NCBI GenBank assembly: GCA_024679635.1
Contig: JAIBDA010000037.1
Coordinates: 1-11,130, forward strand
Length of the DNA: 11,130 bases
DNA from: Amphritea sp.
GTDB lineage: Bacteria > Pseudomonadota > Gammaproteobacteria > Pseudomonadales > Nitrincolaceae
Direction of reading: 5' to 3'
Positions 1 to 6,583 of the stretch are shown piece after piece. Positions within the stretch are counted from its first letter, which is position 1; every line of letters begins with the position of its first letter. The notes beneath the pieces are model-generated. The model made no database searches. It worked only from the letters and a program-made list of their open reading frames with translations, and was not told where the DNA came from. Made by a program: the position numbers and the translations under genes.

Positions 1-287
1 AATGGCATGAGCATTCAATACTATGTCAGCGGGCATCATTATATGCGCTACTCGGTCTGTAAAAGCGTCTCATGCAGTGTAGCAAAACCCGTAGGGGAAA
101 CTACAGATTACAGAGATAAACCAGGCCAGAGCAAAAATCTATACGATTTTCCCGCCGAGCGGCCACCAGGGCCAATACGCACATCTTCCGGCTTTACGTT
201 TCTATCTCCAGCATATTAGGAGGCATCATCGCTCAAACAGAAAACCGATAACAGCAGAGCATTTACACAAATCCCGATAACGTTGGC
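1..287. other. Left-edge region without a supportable gene
   Basis: I see no convincing gene here. The only open frame of any length (7-219, + strand) gives a 70-residue peptide with no recognisable domain and no good ribosome binding site. On the minus strand a start at 37-39 opens a frame that stays open to the left edge, but 13 codons are too few to judge. An 8-base direct repeat, CCGATAAC, occurs at 245-252 and 274-281. No hairpin followed by a T-run marks the end of the leftward SBP gene that stops at 288. Confidence 0.5.
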
Positions 288-1355
288 TTACCTGGCTTTC
301 GCCTCTGCCCTCAAATCAAGGACTTTCCCTACGGTACGATTCCAGTTAGCTGCGCATTCCGGCCCGCAACGCTCCGCCCAACGCGGTAAAATAACCTCCG
401 TAGCAATTTGGTTACGGACAATAAGATCGGCATCAGAAGGCTCTACCAGTTTCATCTTACCTGTCTCACCAATAGAACAAGGGCCATCTGACAGACAGGC
501 CAGCGCAATAGCATCTTCTGTCGCGGTTTCCTGCCACATTTTCTCAGTGAGTACTGATATTTCTTTTTGTAACAGTATCTTTTGCTTATCACTCAGCAAA
601 TTCCACTTGTTCATATTCATTGCGCCAAAGGCAAGCCCCCAGCCCACCCGTAAAGTAAACCCATAAGGAGCAACCTTATAAAGCTCTCCGGTATAAGCTG
701 ACATCGTACCGGTAATAGCGCAATCAACGATGCCTTTTCTGAGAGCATCAGGCACATCATTAAAAGGAACGCTCACAGGAATAGCCCCAACACCTTCAAC
801 AAAATCCCCCAACGTCGTCAAAAAGACTCTTATCCGCTTCCCTTTCAGGTCTTCAATATTACTTATCTGTTGATCACACCAAAGCATCTGGCTTGGGAAG
901 GGGTATAGCATCATCAGTTTTGCATTATATTTTTCTGCAAAGGCCCGCTCAAGTGTCGGAAAATAAGCATTCGCCACCTGTTTCTGTACATCAATATTTT
1001 GAACCAGAGACGACAGATCAGCCCCTTCAAATATCTCACTTTCTGGTACCACATACCCCGGCAGACCAAAGGCAAAATCAAACACACCATTTTTTACCAG
1101 GCGCATGATTTCATAACCCTGTAAGCCAAGTTCAGTGTGCGGCTTAATTTCACCAATAATCTGTCCGCCACTTACATCAGCAATACGCTGATTCCAGAAG
1201 GGTCCCTCATGTTTTTGGTAATTGGTGAAATAATCCCAGGTACCTACCGCTTTGATGATGATAGTATCGCTCGCCGCTAAGGTGCCGCTCAAACCTGATA
1301 TCGTCAGACAAAGAAGAAGTGAGACTGAGTAGTTTTTTATTGTTTTCATAAACAT
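288..1355 (-). CDS. Stand-alone TRAP transporter solute-binding protein (DctP family)
   Basis: A 355-residue periplasmic binding protein of the DctP family. Residues 1-28 look like a Sec signal peptide (KTIKN, then a Leu-rich core, cleavage near LAA-SD). The Cys at 16 is not in a proper lipobox. The segment LKGKRIRVF carries the Arg (R176) that usually salt-bridges the substrate carboxylate in this family. GIVDCAITG and TLRVGWGLAF are also family-like. The mature part has six cysteines (160, 212, 287, 293, 330, 334), including C-x5-C and CGPEC near the C-terminus, so disulfides are plausible. The ATG at 1355 is preferred because GGA lies about 8 nt upstream; a second ATG two codons later is possible. 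No membrane subunits adjoin it; it is divergent from the histidine kinase gene. It may be a sensor partner for the kinase, or a second receptor for the dctQM permease. The substrate is unknown. Confidence 0.88.
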   Translation of the reverse strand: MFMKTIKNYSVSLLLCLTISGLSGTLAASDTIIIKAVGTWDYFTNYQKHEGPFWNQRIADVSGGQIIGEIKPHTELGLQGYEIMRLVKNGVFDFAFGLPGYVVPESEIFEGADLSSLVQNIDVQKQVANAYFPTLERAFAEKYNAKLMMLYPFPSQMLWCDQQISNIEDLKGKRIRVFLTTLGDFVEGVGAIPVSVPFNDVPDALRKGIVDCAITGTMSAYTGELYKVAPYGFTLRVGWGLAFGAMNMNKWNLLSDKQKILLQKEISVLTEKMWQETATEDAIALACLSDGPCSIGETGKMKLVEPSDADLIVRNQIATEVILPRWAERCGPECAANWNRTVGKVLDLRAEAKAR

Positions 1356-1532
1356 CAGCTTATTCCACTGCCTGGATAATGTCTTAATGGGTTTTTAAGG
1401 GTAGCCTTAATTGTAGCGATTGCCTACAACCCGTTCACAGCGGATTATAATGTCTGCTTAACTGAAGCATAATTTCTAATTAATCTCTGTTATGGCTATG
1501 ATGCAACATAGATTAATCAAGGCATCCTTTAT
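1356..1532. promoter_or_regulatory. Divergent promoter region between SBP and kinase genes
   Basis: This 177-bp spacer must hold the starts of both divergent transcripts. A TATAAT hexamer occurs on each strand at nearly the same place: 1446-1451 on the plus strand and 1444-1449 on the minus strand. Each would leave a leader of about 75-80 nt. The -35 boxes are weak: CCTACA at 1423-1428 with 17-bp spacing on the plus strand, and TTATGC on the minus strand. A dyad TTAAGG-N4-CCTTAA lies at 1395-1410. ATTAATC is repeated at 1479-1485 and 1512-1518, 33 bp apart. I found no sigma-54 consensus on either strand. The functional assignments are inference. Confidence 0.35.
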
Positions 1533-3476
1533 ATGAAAAGTAAGTATCGGTTAGGAATTCGCGGCCGCTTTTTCTTAGCATTTGCCGCATTAAGTGCGTT
1601 AACTATACTCACAAGCATTATCAGCTGGATGTCATATAACCGCCTCGGGAATGAGTTAAATCAAGTGGTTGAGGGGAATATACATACCCTTAGCCTGATG
1701 GCCGATCTGAAAGAACGAGGTACCAAAATAACCCTGATGGCCCCCACTTTACTCGCAGTAAAAGATGAACAGGGTCGCCAGAAAATCCGACAGGATTTAA
1801 ATTTCAATATAACCGGCATGGCTGATTTGCTGCCACAGATTTCTGCTGTTACACAGGACAATCAGGCGCAAAAAAATCTTTCTGAGCAGATTGAAACATT
1901 AAATAGCACGCTGTCTGAGCTTGATAAAAACGTATTCCAAAAGCTCAAAATACAGGAGAAAAAAAGCTCTGAAAACCAACGCCTTCGATGGGTCGCCTCA
2001 AGTTTTCTGAGTGATATCAACAGGCTTATAGAAAACGAGCAGCAGTATCTGTTTAGCCTATTTAATCAGGACTCTCCCGATTCCTGGATCTCTATGAACA
2101 ACTTCGGTAGAGATGCCGTCAGTAAGATTAATGCAGACCTGCAGGGATTATTCCGTATCAAAGCTGATGCAAACCTGCTGATTAACTTAGTAGATCGGGC
2201 TCAGCATCTGCCTGATCTGAACTCTCTGATCGCAACCCAGGCCCACTCCGATGAGATTATTCTACGGATTAAAAAGGATATTGATGCCGTAGGCAATCTA
2301 CAGGGTATTCAGGCATTAAAGCAGACCATCGTAAACATCGTTTTTCTTACCCGTGGAAAAGACAATATGTTTACCATCCGTAGTAAAGAACGGGCCATTC
2401 TTCAATCCGGCGAGTTACTGCTTAGCCGTATCAGAGAAGAGCTGGGCAATTTAAATCAACAGGTTGCTGTGCAGACAGATAAAACAGAAGCCGCCGCTCA
2501 AGTCTCTGCGCAAAGTGCCCGCGAGACAATCAAGAAAGGCCGTATCTGGATGCTGTTAATGGTCGCTGCCAGTTTATTATTCTCTATCCTGATTGTGTGG
2601 CTGTATGTCGGCCGAAATATGGTCGGAAGAATAACCAGTCTGGACGCGAGTATGCGCTCGATTGCCAATGGCAATCTGGATGAACAAGTTCAGGTGAAGG
2701 GTAGCGATGAAATTGGCACTATGGCGCGCTCATTAGTCAGCTTCCGCGATCAACTAACTACGCTACAGGAAGACCTGGTACAGGCCGGTAAACTCGCGGC
2801 ATTGGGCCAACTCTCGGCGGGCATAGCCCATGAAATCAATCAGCCATTATCTGCGATTAGCCATTACTCGCATAACGGCTTACGTCTGATAAAGTCTGGC
2901 AGACTGGAGGAAACTGAAAAAAATCTTAATCAGATCTCCAACCTAACTAAACGCGCAACCACCATTATTACGCGCCTTAAGTCATTAGCCCGTAAGCAAC
3001 AGGACAATCTGGTTATGGTCGATCTTCGACTAGTAGTGGATAACGTCCTATCGATGCTTGAAGGGGATGAGGTAAGAAAACTCACATCAATTAACATTAG
3101 CTTTGATCATGATCGTAACCTGGTTAACGCTGATGCCGTGCAACTTGAACAGGTTGTCCTTAATCTGATTACCAACGCTCTGGACGCCATTAATGATCAG
3201 CCCGAAAAACTGATCACAATTGACTGCCTGCATCAATATGACCGGATTGAGATCCATGTCCGTGACAATGGGCCCGGCATCAGCAAAGAGTTGCGCGAAC
3301 AGATTTTTGAGCCTTTTTTCACAACGAAACGCCGTGGCCAAAGTCTGGGGCTGGGTTTATCTATTTCCTACAACATAATAAAAAGTTTTGGCGGTAAGCT
3401 AACCGTAGATGATGGATCGGGAAGTGGCGCGTCATTTTGTATTCAGTTACCAGAATTTCGGAGAAGTAAGTCATGA
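1533..3476 (+). CDS. Sensor histidine kinase, TorS-like sensor on DctB/NtrB-type core
   Basis: A 647-residue inner-membrane kinase. Domains in order: TM1 about residues 12-32; a periplasmic region of about 300 residues (34-336), rich in heptad-like Leu/Ile and therefore probably a helical bundle; TM2 338-359; HAMP about 360-412; HisKA with phosphoacceptor H433 in GIAHEINQPL; then HATPase_c with the N-box (N548), G1 box DNGPGIS (578-584) and G2 box GLGLS (606-610). The core resembles DctB/NtrB. The first 35 residues and the long helical sensor instead resemble TorS, whereas classical DctB has a PAS-like (PDC) sensor. There is no receiver or Hpt domain. It should autophosphorylate and pass phosphate to the activator encoded next; the genes overlap as ATGA. 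The start at 1533 has a weak AAGG about 10 nt upstream. The signal is unknown. The TorS likeness is from memory, not from an alignment. Confidence 0.93.
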   Translation: MKSKYRLGIRGRFFLAFAALSALTILTSIISWMSYNRLGNELNQVVEGNIHTLSLMADLKERGTKITLMAPTLLAVKDEQGRQKIRQDLNFNITGMADLLPQISAVTQDNQAQKNLSEQIETLNSTLSELDKNVFQKLKIQEKKSSENQRLRWVASSFLSDINRLIENEQQYLFSLFNQDSPDSWISMNNFGRDAVSKINADLQGLFRIKADANLLINLVDRAQHLPDLNSLIATQAHSDEIILRIKKDIDAVGNLQGIQALKQTIVNIVFLTRGKDNMFTIRSKERAILQSGELLLSRIREELGNLNQQVAVQTDKTEAAAQVSAQSARETIKKGRIWMLLMVAASLLFSILIVWLYVGRNMVGRITSLDASMRSIANGNLDEQVQVKGSDEIGTMARSLVSFRDQLTTLQEDLVQAGKLAALGQLSAGIAHEINQPLSAISHYSHNGLRLIKSGRLEETEKNLNQISNLTKRATTIITRLKSLARKQQDNLVMVDLRLVVDNVLSMLEGDEVRKLTSINISFDHDRNLVNADAVQLEQVVLNLITNALDAINDQPEKLITIDCLHQYDRIEIHVRDNGPGISKELREQIFEPFFTTKRRGQSLGLGLSISYNIIKSFGGKLTVDDGSGSGASFCIQLPEFRRSKS

Positions 3477-4828
3477 GCTCAGCCATATCTGATGGCCAGG
3501 TAATCGTCATTGATGATGAAGAGATTGTCCGTGAAGCAATGATTCAGACACTTCAGCTTGAAAGCTATAACGCTATCGCGTTTGAAAACCCACTAGACGC
3601 AATTGCTCAGTGCTCAACAAGCTGGCAAGGGGTCATTATCTGCGATGTTCGTATGGATATCATGGGCGGGCTGGAAGTGTTGCAGCAGATCCTTGAGATT
3701 GATCCGGAAATCCCGGTGATAATGTTTAGTGGCCATTCAGATATTGCTATCGCGGTTCAGGCAATACGTCAGGGGGCATACGACTTTCTGGAAAAAACTG
3801 ATGACCCTCAACACCACCTCAATACGGTGCAGCGGGCCTGGAAAAAACGTCAGCTGGTCCTCGAAAACAGATGTTTACGGCAAGCGATACAAGGTCAGCA
3901 CGAAATTGATAATCGCCTGGTTGGGCAGAGCCCAGTAGTCATGCGCCTGCGAGATACCGTGTTACAACTGGCTCAGGTCGATGTAGACCTGATCATCAAT
4001 GGTGCTACCGGCACTGGCAAGGAAGTTGTTGCTAAGTGTCTGCATGACTTCAGCCCTCGGGCGGATAAACCTTTTGTCGCGCTTAACTGCGGCGCGGTAA
4101 CGGAATCCGTCATAGAAAGTGAGCTGTTTGGCCATGAGGCCGGAGCTTTCACCGGGGCAAATAAAAAACGCATCGGTAAAATTGAGTATGCCAACGGCGG
4201 TACCCTGTTTCTGGATGAGATCGAAAGCATGCCCGCTTCACTTCAGGTGAGGTTGTTACGAGTACTACAGGAACGAACGCTGCAACGGCTGGGTGGAAAT
4301 GCAGAGATTGAGATCGATATTCGGGTTGTTGCTGCTTCAAAAGTTAATCTGCGCGATGCATCTGATCAGCGGATATTTCGGGAAGACCTCTATTATCGCC
4401 TGAATGTAGCCAGTATCGAGATACCTAACCTGGATCAGCGCAAGGAAGATATACCCGTCCTGTTTTGCCATTTCGTCGAACAGGCTAATCAGCGTTTCGG
4501 TCGTGAAAACAGACCGATTCCTGAGCTGTTATTACAACAGCTGCGTACGCAGAGCTGGCCAGGTAACGTGCGTGAGTTACGAAATGCGGCGGAGCGCTGG
4601 ACGCTGGGACTGTCAATCGACATCGATACCGCCAGTACTCAGCCATCCAAGCAGGGAAAACTGGAAGAGCTCATGGATAACTACGAACGGGAAGTGATTG
4701 CTGCCGCTCTGGCAGCGAATCACGGCCATGCCGAGCTAACCGCCGAAGCGCTGGATATCCCGCGGAAAAAGCTCTATTTACGAATGAAGAAGCATGGCCT
4801 CGAACGGAGTAGTTTTATCGCCACATGA
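3473..4828 (+). CDS. dctD: Sigma-54-dependent response regulator, DctD/NtrC family
   Basis: A 451-residue activator of RNA polymerase holding sigma-54. The receiver domain (about 8-122) has the acidic pair D14/D15, phosphoacceptor D58, S86 and K108. The AAA+ domain (about 150-380) has Walker A GATGTGKE (177-184), the sigma-54-contacting GAFTGA loop (224-229), Walker B GGTLFLDE (D248, E249), then LYYRLNV and WPGNVRELRN. A Fis-type helix-turn-helix closes the protein (about 408-447). In Walker A an Ala stands where Glu is common; the essential GKE is intact. GGAGA at 3460-3464 serves the start, and the gene overlaps the kinase gene by 4 bp, so the two are almost certainly co-transcribed and translationally coupled. 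The stop codon lies inside the left arm of the proposed binding site. The name dctD reflects family and context; the ligand need not be a C4-dicarboxylate. Confidence 0.95.
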   Translation: MSSAISDGQVIVIDDEEIVREAMIQTLQLESYNAIAFENPLDAIAQCSTSWQGVIICDVRMDIMGGLEVLQQILEIDPEIPVIMFSGHSDIAIAVQAIRQGAYDFLEKTDDPQHHLNTVQRAWKKRQLVLENRCLRQAIQGQHEIDNRLVGQSPVVMRLRDTVLQLAQVDVDLIINGATGTGKEVVAKCLHDFSPRADKPFVALNCGAVTESVIESELFGHEAGAFTGANKKRIGKIEYANGGTLFLDEIESMPASLQVRLLRVLQERTLQRLGGNAEIEIDIRVVAASKVNLRDASDQRIFREDLYYRLNVASIEIPNLDQRKEDIPVLFCHFVEQANQRFGRENRPIPELLLQQLRTQSWPGNVRELRNAAERWTLGLSIDIDTASTQPSKQGKLEELMDNYEREVIAAALAANHGHAELTAEALDIPRKKLYLRMKKHGLERSSFIAT

Positions 4829-4877
4829 GTTAAAATTGACTCATGACGCGCACTTAAACTGAGTCAATTTTAACTCA
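4826..4877. promoter_or_regulatory. Perfect inverted repeat, probable DctD upstream activator sites
   Basis: TGAGTTAAAATTGACTCA (4826-4843) and its exact reverse complement (4860-4877) are separated by 16 nt. Each 18-bp arm is itself an imperfect dyad, TGAGT-N8-ACTCA, as expected for a dimeric Fis-type helix-turn-helix protein. The two dyad centres are 34 bp apart, a little over three helical turns. The pair lies about 100-150 bp upstream of the start site predicted from the sigma-54 promoter, the usual place for enhancer sites. The dctD stop codon is within the left arm. It could also fold in RNA as a hairpin, but the stem is AT-rich and no T-run follows, so I favour an operator over a terminator. 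Confidence 0.7.
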
Positions 4878-4916
4878 AACAAGTTACTAAGCTATACGCA
4901 AGATAACGTAACTATT

Positions 4917-4942
4917 TGTTTTATATCAATATAATTTAATTC
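4917..4942. promoter_or_regulatory. AT-rich stretch, possible DNA-bending (IHF-type) site
   Basis: A very AT-rich stretch lies between the inverted repeat and the sigma-54 promoter, where IHF often bends DNA to bring the activator to the polymerase. TATCAA at 4924-4929 matches the first half of the IHF consensus, but the downstream TTR half is imperfect by one position. This is weak evidence, supported mainly by location. Confidence 0.25.
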
Positions 4943-4950
4943 TTCGGGTC

Positions 4951-4966
4951 TGGTACAAGGTTTGCA
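4951..4966 (+). promoter_or_regulatory. Sigma-54 (-24/-12) promoter for dctPQM
   Basis: TGGTACAAGGTTTGCA matches the consensus TGGCACG-N4-TTGCW with two substitutions. The invariant GG (4952-4953) and GC (4964-4965) have the strictly required spacing. Transcription should start near 4977, giving a leader of about 50 nt before dctP. Together with the sigma-54 activator gene just upstream, this strongly suggests that the regulator controls the adjacent transporter operon. Confidence 0.88.
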
Positions 4967-5026
4967 ATTACTAAGGTAGCAAATGCCATTGGTATCGCTA
5001 ACCAACCGTTGACCTGGAGAATAATA

Positions 5027-6007
5027 ATGAAATTTGTACCTAAGAAAACCACTGTCCTGCTCGCATCCTTACTCACACTGGGATCGGTGGGTAGCGTTTC
5101 AGCAGAAACTCAGTGGCATATGCCGACCCCTTATGGTGATGCTAATCTGCCAACCCAGATCGCCCACCAATTTGCCGAAGAGATCAAAAGTAACACGTCC
5201 GGAGAGCTGGATATCGTCGTTCACTCCGGTGCTTCATTGATCAAACATCCAGAAATTCCCCGTGCGGTGAAAACCGGTCAGGTTCAATTGGGGGAAGTGT
5301 TTATCGGCATCATGGGTAACACTCACCCGGTCTTTAAACACGACAACATTCCCTTCTTAGCAACCACTTATGATAGCGCTGAAAAACTCTGGGACGCGGC
5401 CAAGCCCGAGGTCGAAAAGCAACTTAACAAAGAAGGCATGATGTTGCTGTATACCGTGGCATGGCCTGCCCAGAGCCTGTATACCAAAGCCCCGGTTAAC
5501 TCTTTAGCCGATCTGAAAGGATCCAAGATGCGCGCCTACAGCCCTTCTACGTCACGTCTGGCTGACCTGATGAACACCTCACCTACAACGGTTCAGGTTC
5601 CCGAAATCCCTCAGGCATTCAGCACAGGTATTATCGATGCAATGATCACCTCACCCTCTACCGGGGTTAACGGACAAGCCTGGGATTATCTGAGTCATTA
5701 CACCGATGTCCGCGCCTGGATACCTAAGAATGTTGTAGTAGCAAATAAGCGCTCTTTCAAGCGCCTTGATAAGAACACTCAACAGGTCATTCTTGCTGCG
5801 GCAGCCAATGCTGAAGCTAAAGGCTGGGCGGGCGTTCGGGGCAAAGCTCTGGAAGATACCAAAACTCTGGCAGAGAAAGGAATTGTTGTGTCCGAACCAT
5901 CGGCAGAGCTAATGGCTGAACTGAATAAGATCGGCGCTACGATGATCCAGGAATGGAAAGCAGAAGCACCTGAGGTTGAGGCGATACTGTCTAGCTTCAA
6001 TCAGTAA
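5027..6007 (+). CDS. dctP: TRAP transporter solute-binding protein DctP
   Basis: A 326-residue periplasmic receptor that captures substrate and delivers it to DctQM. Residues 1-26 are a clear Sec signal peptide (KK, hydrophobic core, VSA before E27). The domain covers the rest of the protein; LKGSKMRAYS holds the family Arg (R169) that usually binds the substrate carboxylate, and VQVPEIPQAFSTGIIDAMITSP matches the usual hinge and pocket region. The ATG at 5027 is chosen because GGAGA lies at 5016-5020 with 6-nt spacing and the signal peptide starts here; an in-frame TTG at 5009 would add six residues before it. It is first in the operon, behind the sigma-54 promoter. It has no cysteines, unlike the divergent SBP at 288-1355, and the two share little obvious sequence, so they probably have different ligands. 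Substrate unknown, probably an organic acid. Confidence 0.94.
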   Translation: MKFVPKKTTVLLASLLTLGSVGSVSAETQWHMPTPYGDANLPTQIAHQFAEEIKSNTSGELDIVVHSGASLIKHPEIPRAVKTGQVQLGEVFIGIMGNTHPVFKHDNIPFLATTYDSAEKLWDAAKPEVEKQLNKEGMMLLYTVAWPAQSLYTKAPVNSLADLKGSKMRAYSPSTSRLADLMNTSPTTVQVPEIPQAFSTGIIDAMITSPSTGVNGQAWDYLSHYTDVRAWIPKNVVVANKRSFKRLDKNTQQVILAAAANAEAKGWAGVRGKALEDTKTLAEKGIVVSEPSAELMAELNKIGATMIQEWKAEAPEVEAILSSFNQ

Positions 6008-6022
6008 TCTTCGTCGCCAACA

Positions 6023-6045
6023 GGCCCTGCTAAATTAGCAGGGCC
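6023..6045 (+). terminator. Intra-operon hairpin after dctP
   Basis: GGCCCTGCTA (6023-6032), loop AAT, and TAGCAGGGCC (6036-6045) form a perfect 10-bp GC-rich stem. Only CATTTCAG follows, so there is no proper T-run. A stem in this position commonly protects the binding-protein mRNA from 3' decay or partly terminates transcription, giving more receptor than permease. I infer that role here; full termination would leave dctQM without an obvious promoter. Confidence 0.65.
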
Positions 6046-6064
6046 CATTTCAGAGGTTATTACT

Positions 6065-6583
6065 ATGCGCTCTCTACTCGATAAGCTTTATTTAGTATCC
6101 GGGTACTTGTCGGGGTTCTGTATTGTCCTGATTACGACGATTATTACTGCACAGATTGTCGGTAGGTTATTTGGTTTTATTGTGCCTTCAGCAGAAGACT
6201 TTTCCGGTTACGCACTGGCCGCTGCCACCTTTTTCGGGCTTGCGTATACCTTTCGTCAAGGCGGACATATTCGGGTCACTCTGGTTATTCAGCACTGGAC
6301 CCGGGGCTCTCGCTACATTCAAGAGTTAATCGTTTTGCTTTTTGCACTGTTTTTGGTCAGCTTCATGTCTTTCTACTCGGTTCATATGGTCTGGGAATCT
6401 TACATTTTTGAGGAGGTCTCTTCGGGATATGTATCTATTCCAATCTGGGTGCCTCAGGTACCTGTCGCACTAGGTATTGTCATGTTAAATATTGCAATTC
6501 TGGACGACGTTATTGCCCTATTAAAGCGCAAATCCCCCTCCTACAGAGTCCACGAAGGCGAGCTTCATCTGGAGGAAATCTAA
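6065..6583 (+). CDS. dctQ: TRAP transporter small permease subunit DctQ
   Basis: A 172-residue inner-membrane protein with four predicted helices, at about residues 10-32, 47-64, 85-107 and 130-148. This is the normal size and topology for DctQ. GGHIRVTLV (66-74) after helix 2 and SIPIWVPQVPVALG (124-137) before and into helix 4 are typical of the family. It pairs with DctM to form the membrane part of the transporter; DctQ is thought to scaffold DctM and contact the receptor. AGAGG at 6052-6056 lies 8 nt before the ATG. Its TAA overlaps the dctM ATG as TAATG, so translation is probably coupled. The hydrophilic C-terminal tail (about 150-172) is rich in charged residues. Confidence 0.94.
   Translation: MRSLLDKLYLVSGYLSGFCIVLITTIITAQIVGRLFGFIVPSAEDFSGYALAAATFFGLAYTFRQGGHIRVTLVIQHWTRGSRYIQELIVLLFALFLVSFMSFYSVHMVWESYIFEEVSSGYVSIPIWVPQVPVALGIVMLNIAILDDVIALLKRKSPSYRVHEGELHLEEI

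Noticed and set aside
1..39. Possible start of a leftward gene at 37-39 (MMPADIVL...)
   Set aside because: Only 13 codons are visible, and the TATAAT nearby overlaps the start codon itself, so it cannot be supported.
7..219. A 70-residue open frame on the plus strand
   Set aside because: It has no ribosome binding site, no recognisable domain and an implausible composition; probably chance.
245..281. Direct repeat CCGATAAC, two copies 29 bp apart
   Set aside because: Only two 8-base copies with no further array or symmetry; could be chance.
1290..1355. Lipoprotein signal in the lone SBP (LLLC at residues 13-16)
   Set aside because: The residue before Cys is Leu, which signal peptidase II does not accept, and an ordinary signal peptidase I site (LAA) follows.
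4826..4877. Inverted repeat read as a transcription terminator for the kinase-dctD unit
   Set aside because: The stem is AT-rich, the loop is 16 nt and no T-run follows; the twofold dyads and distance to the promoter fit an activator site better, though some termination is not excluded.
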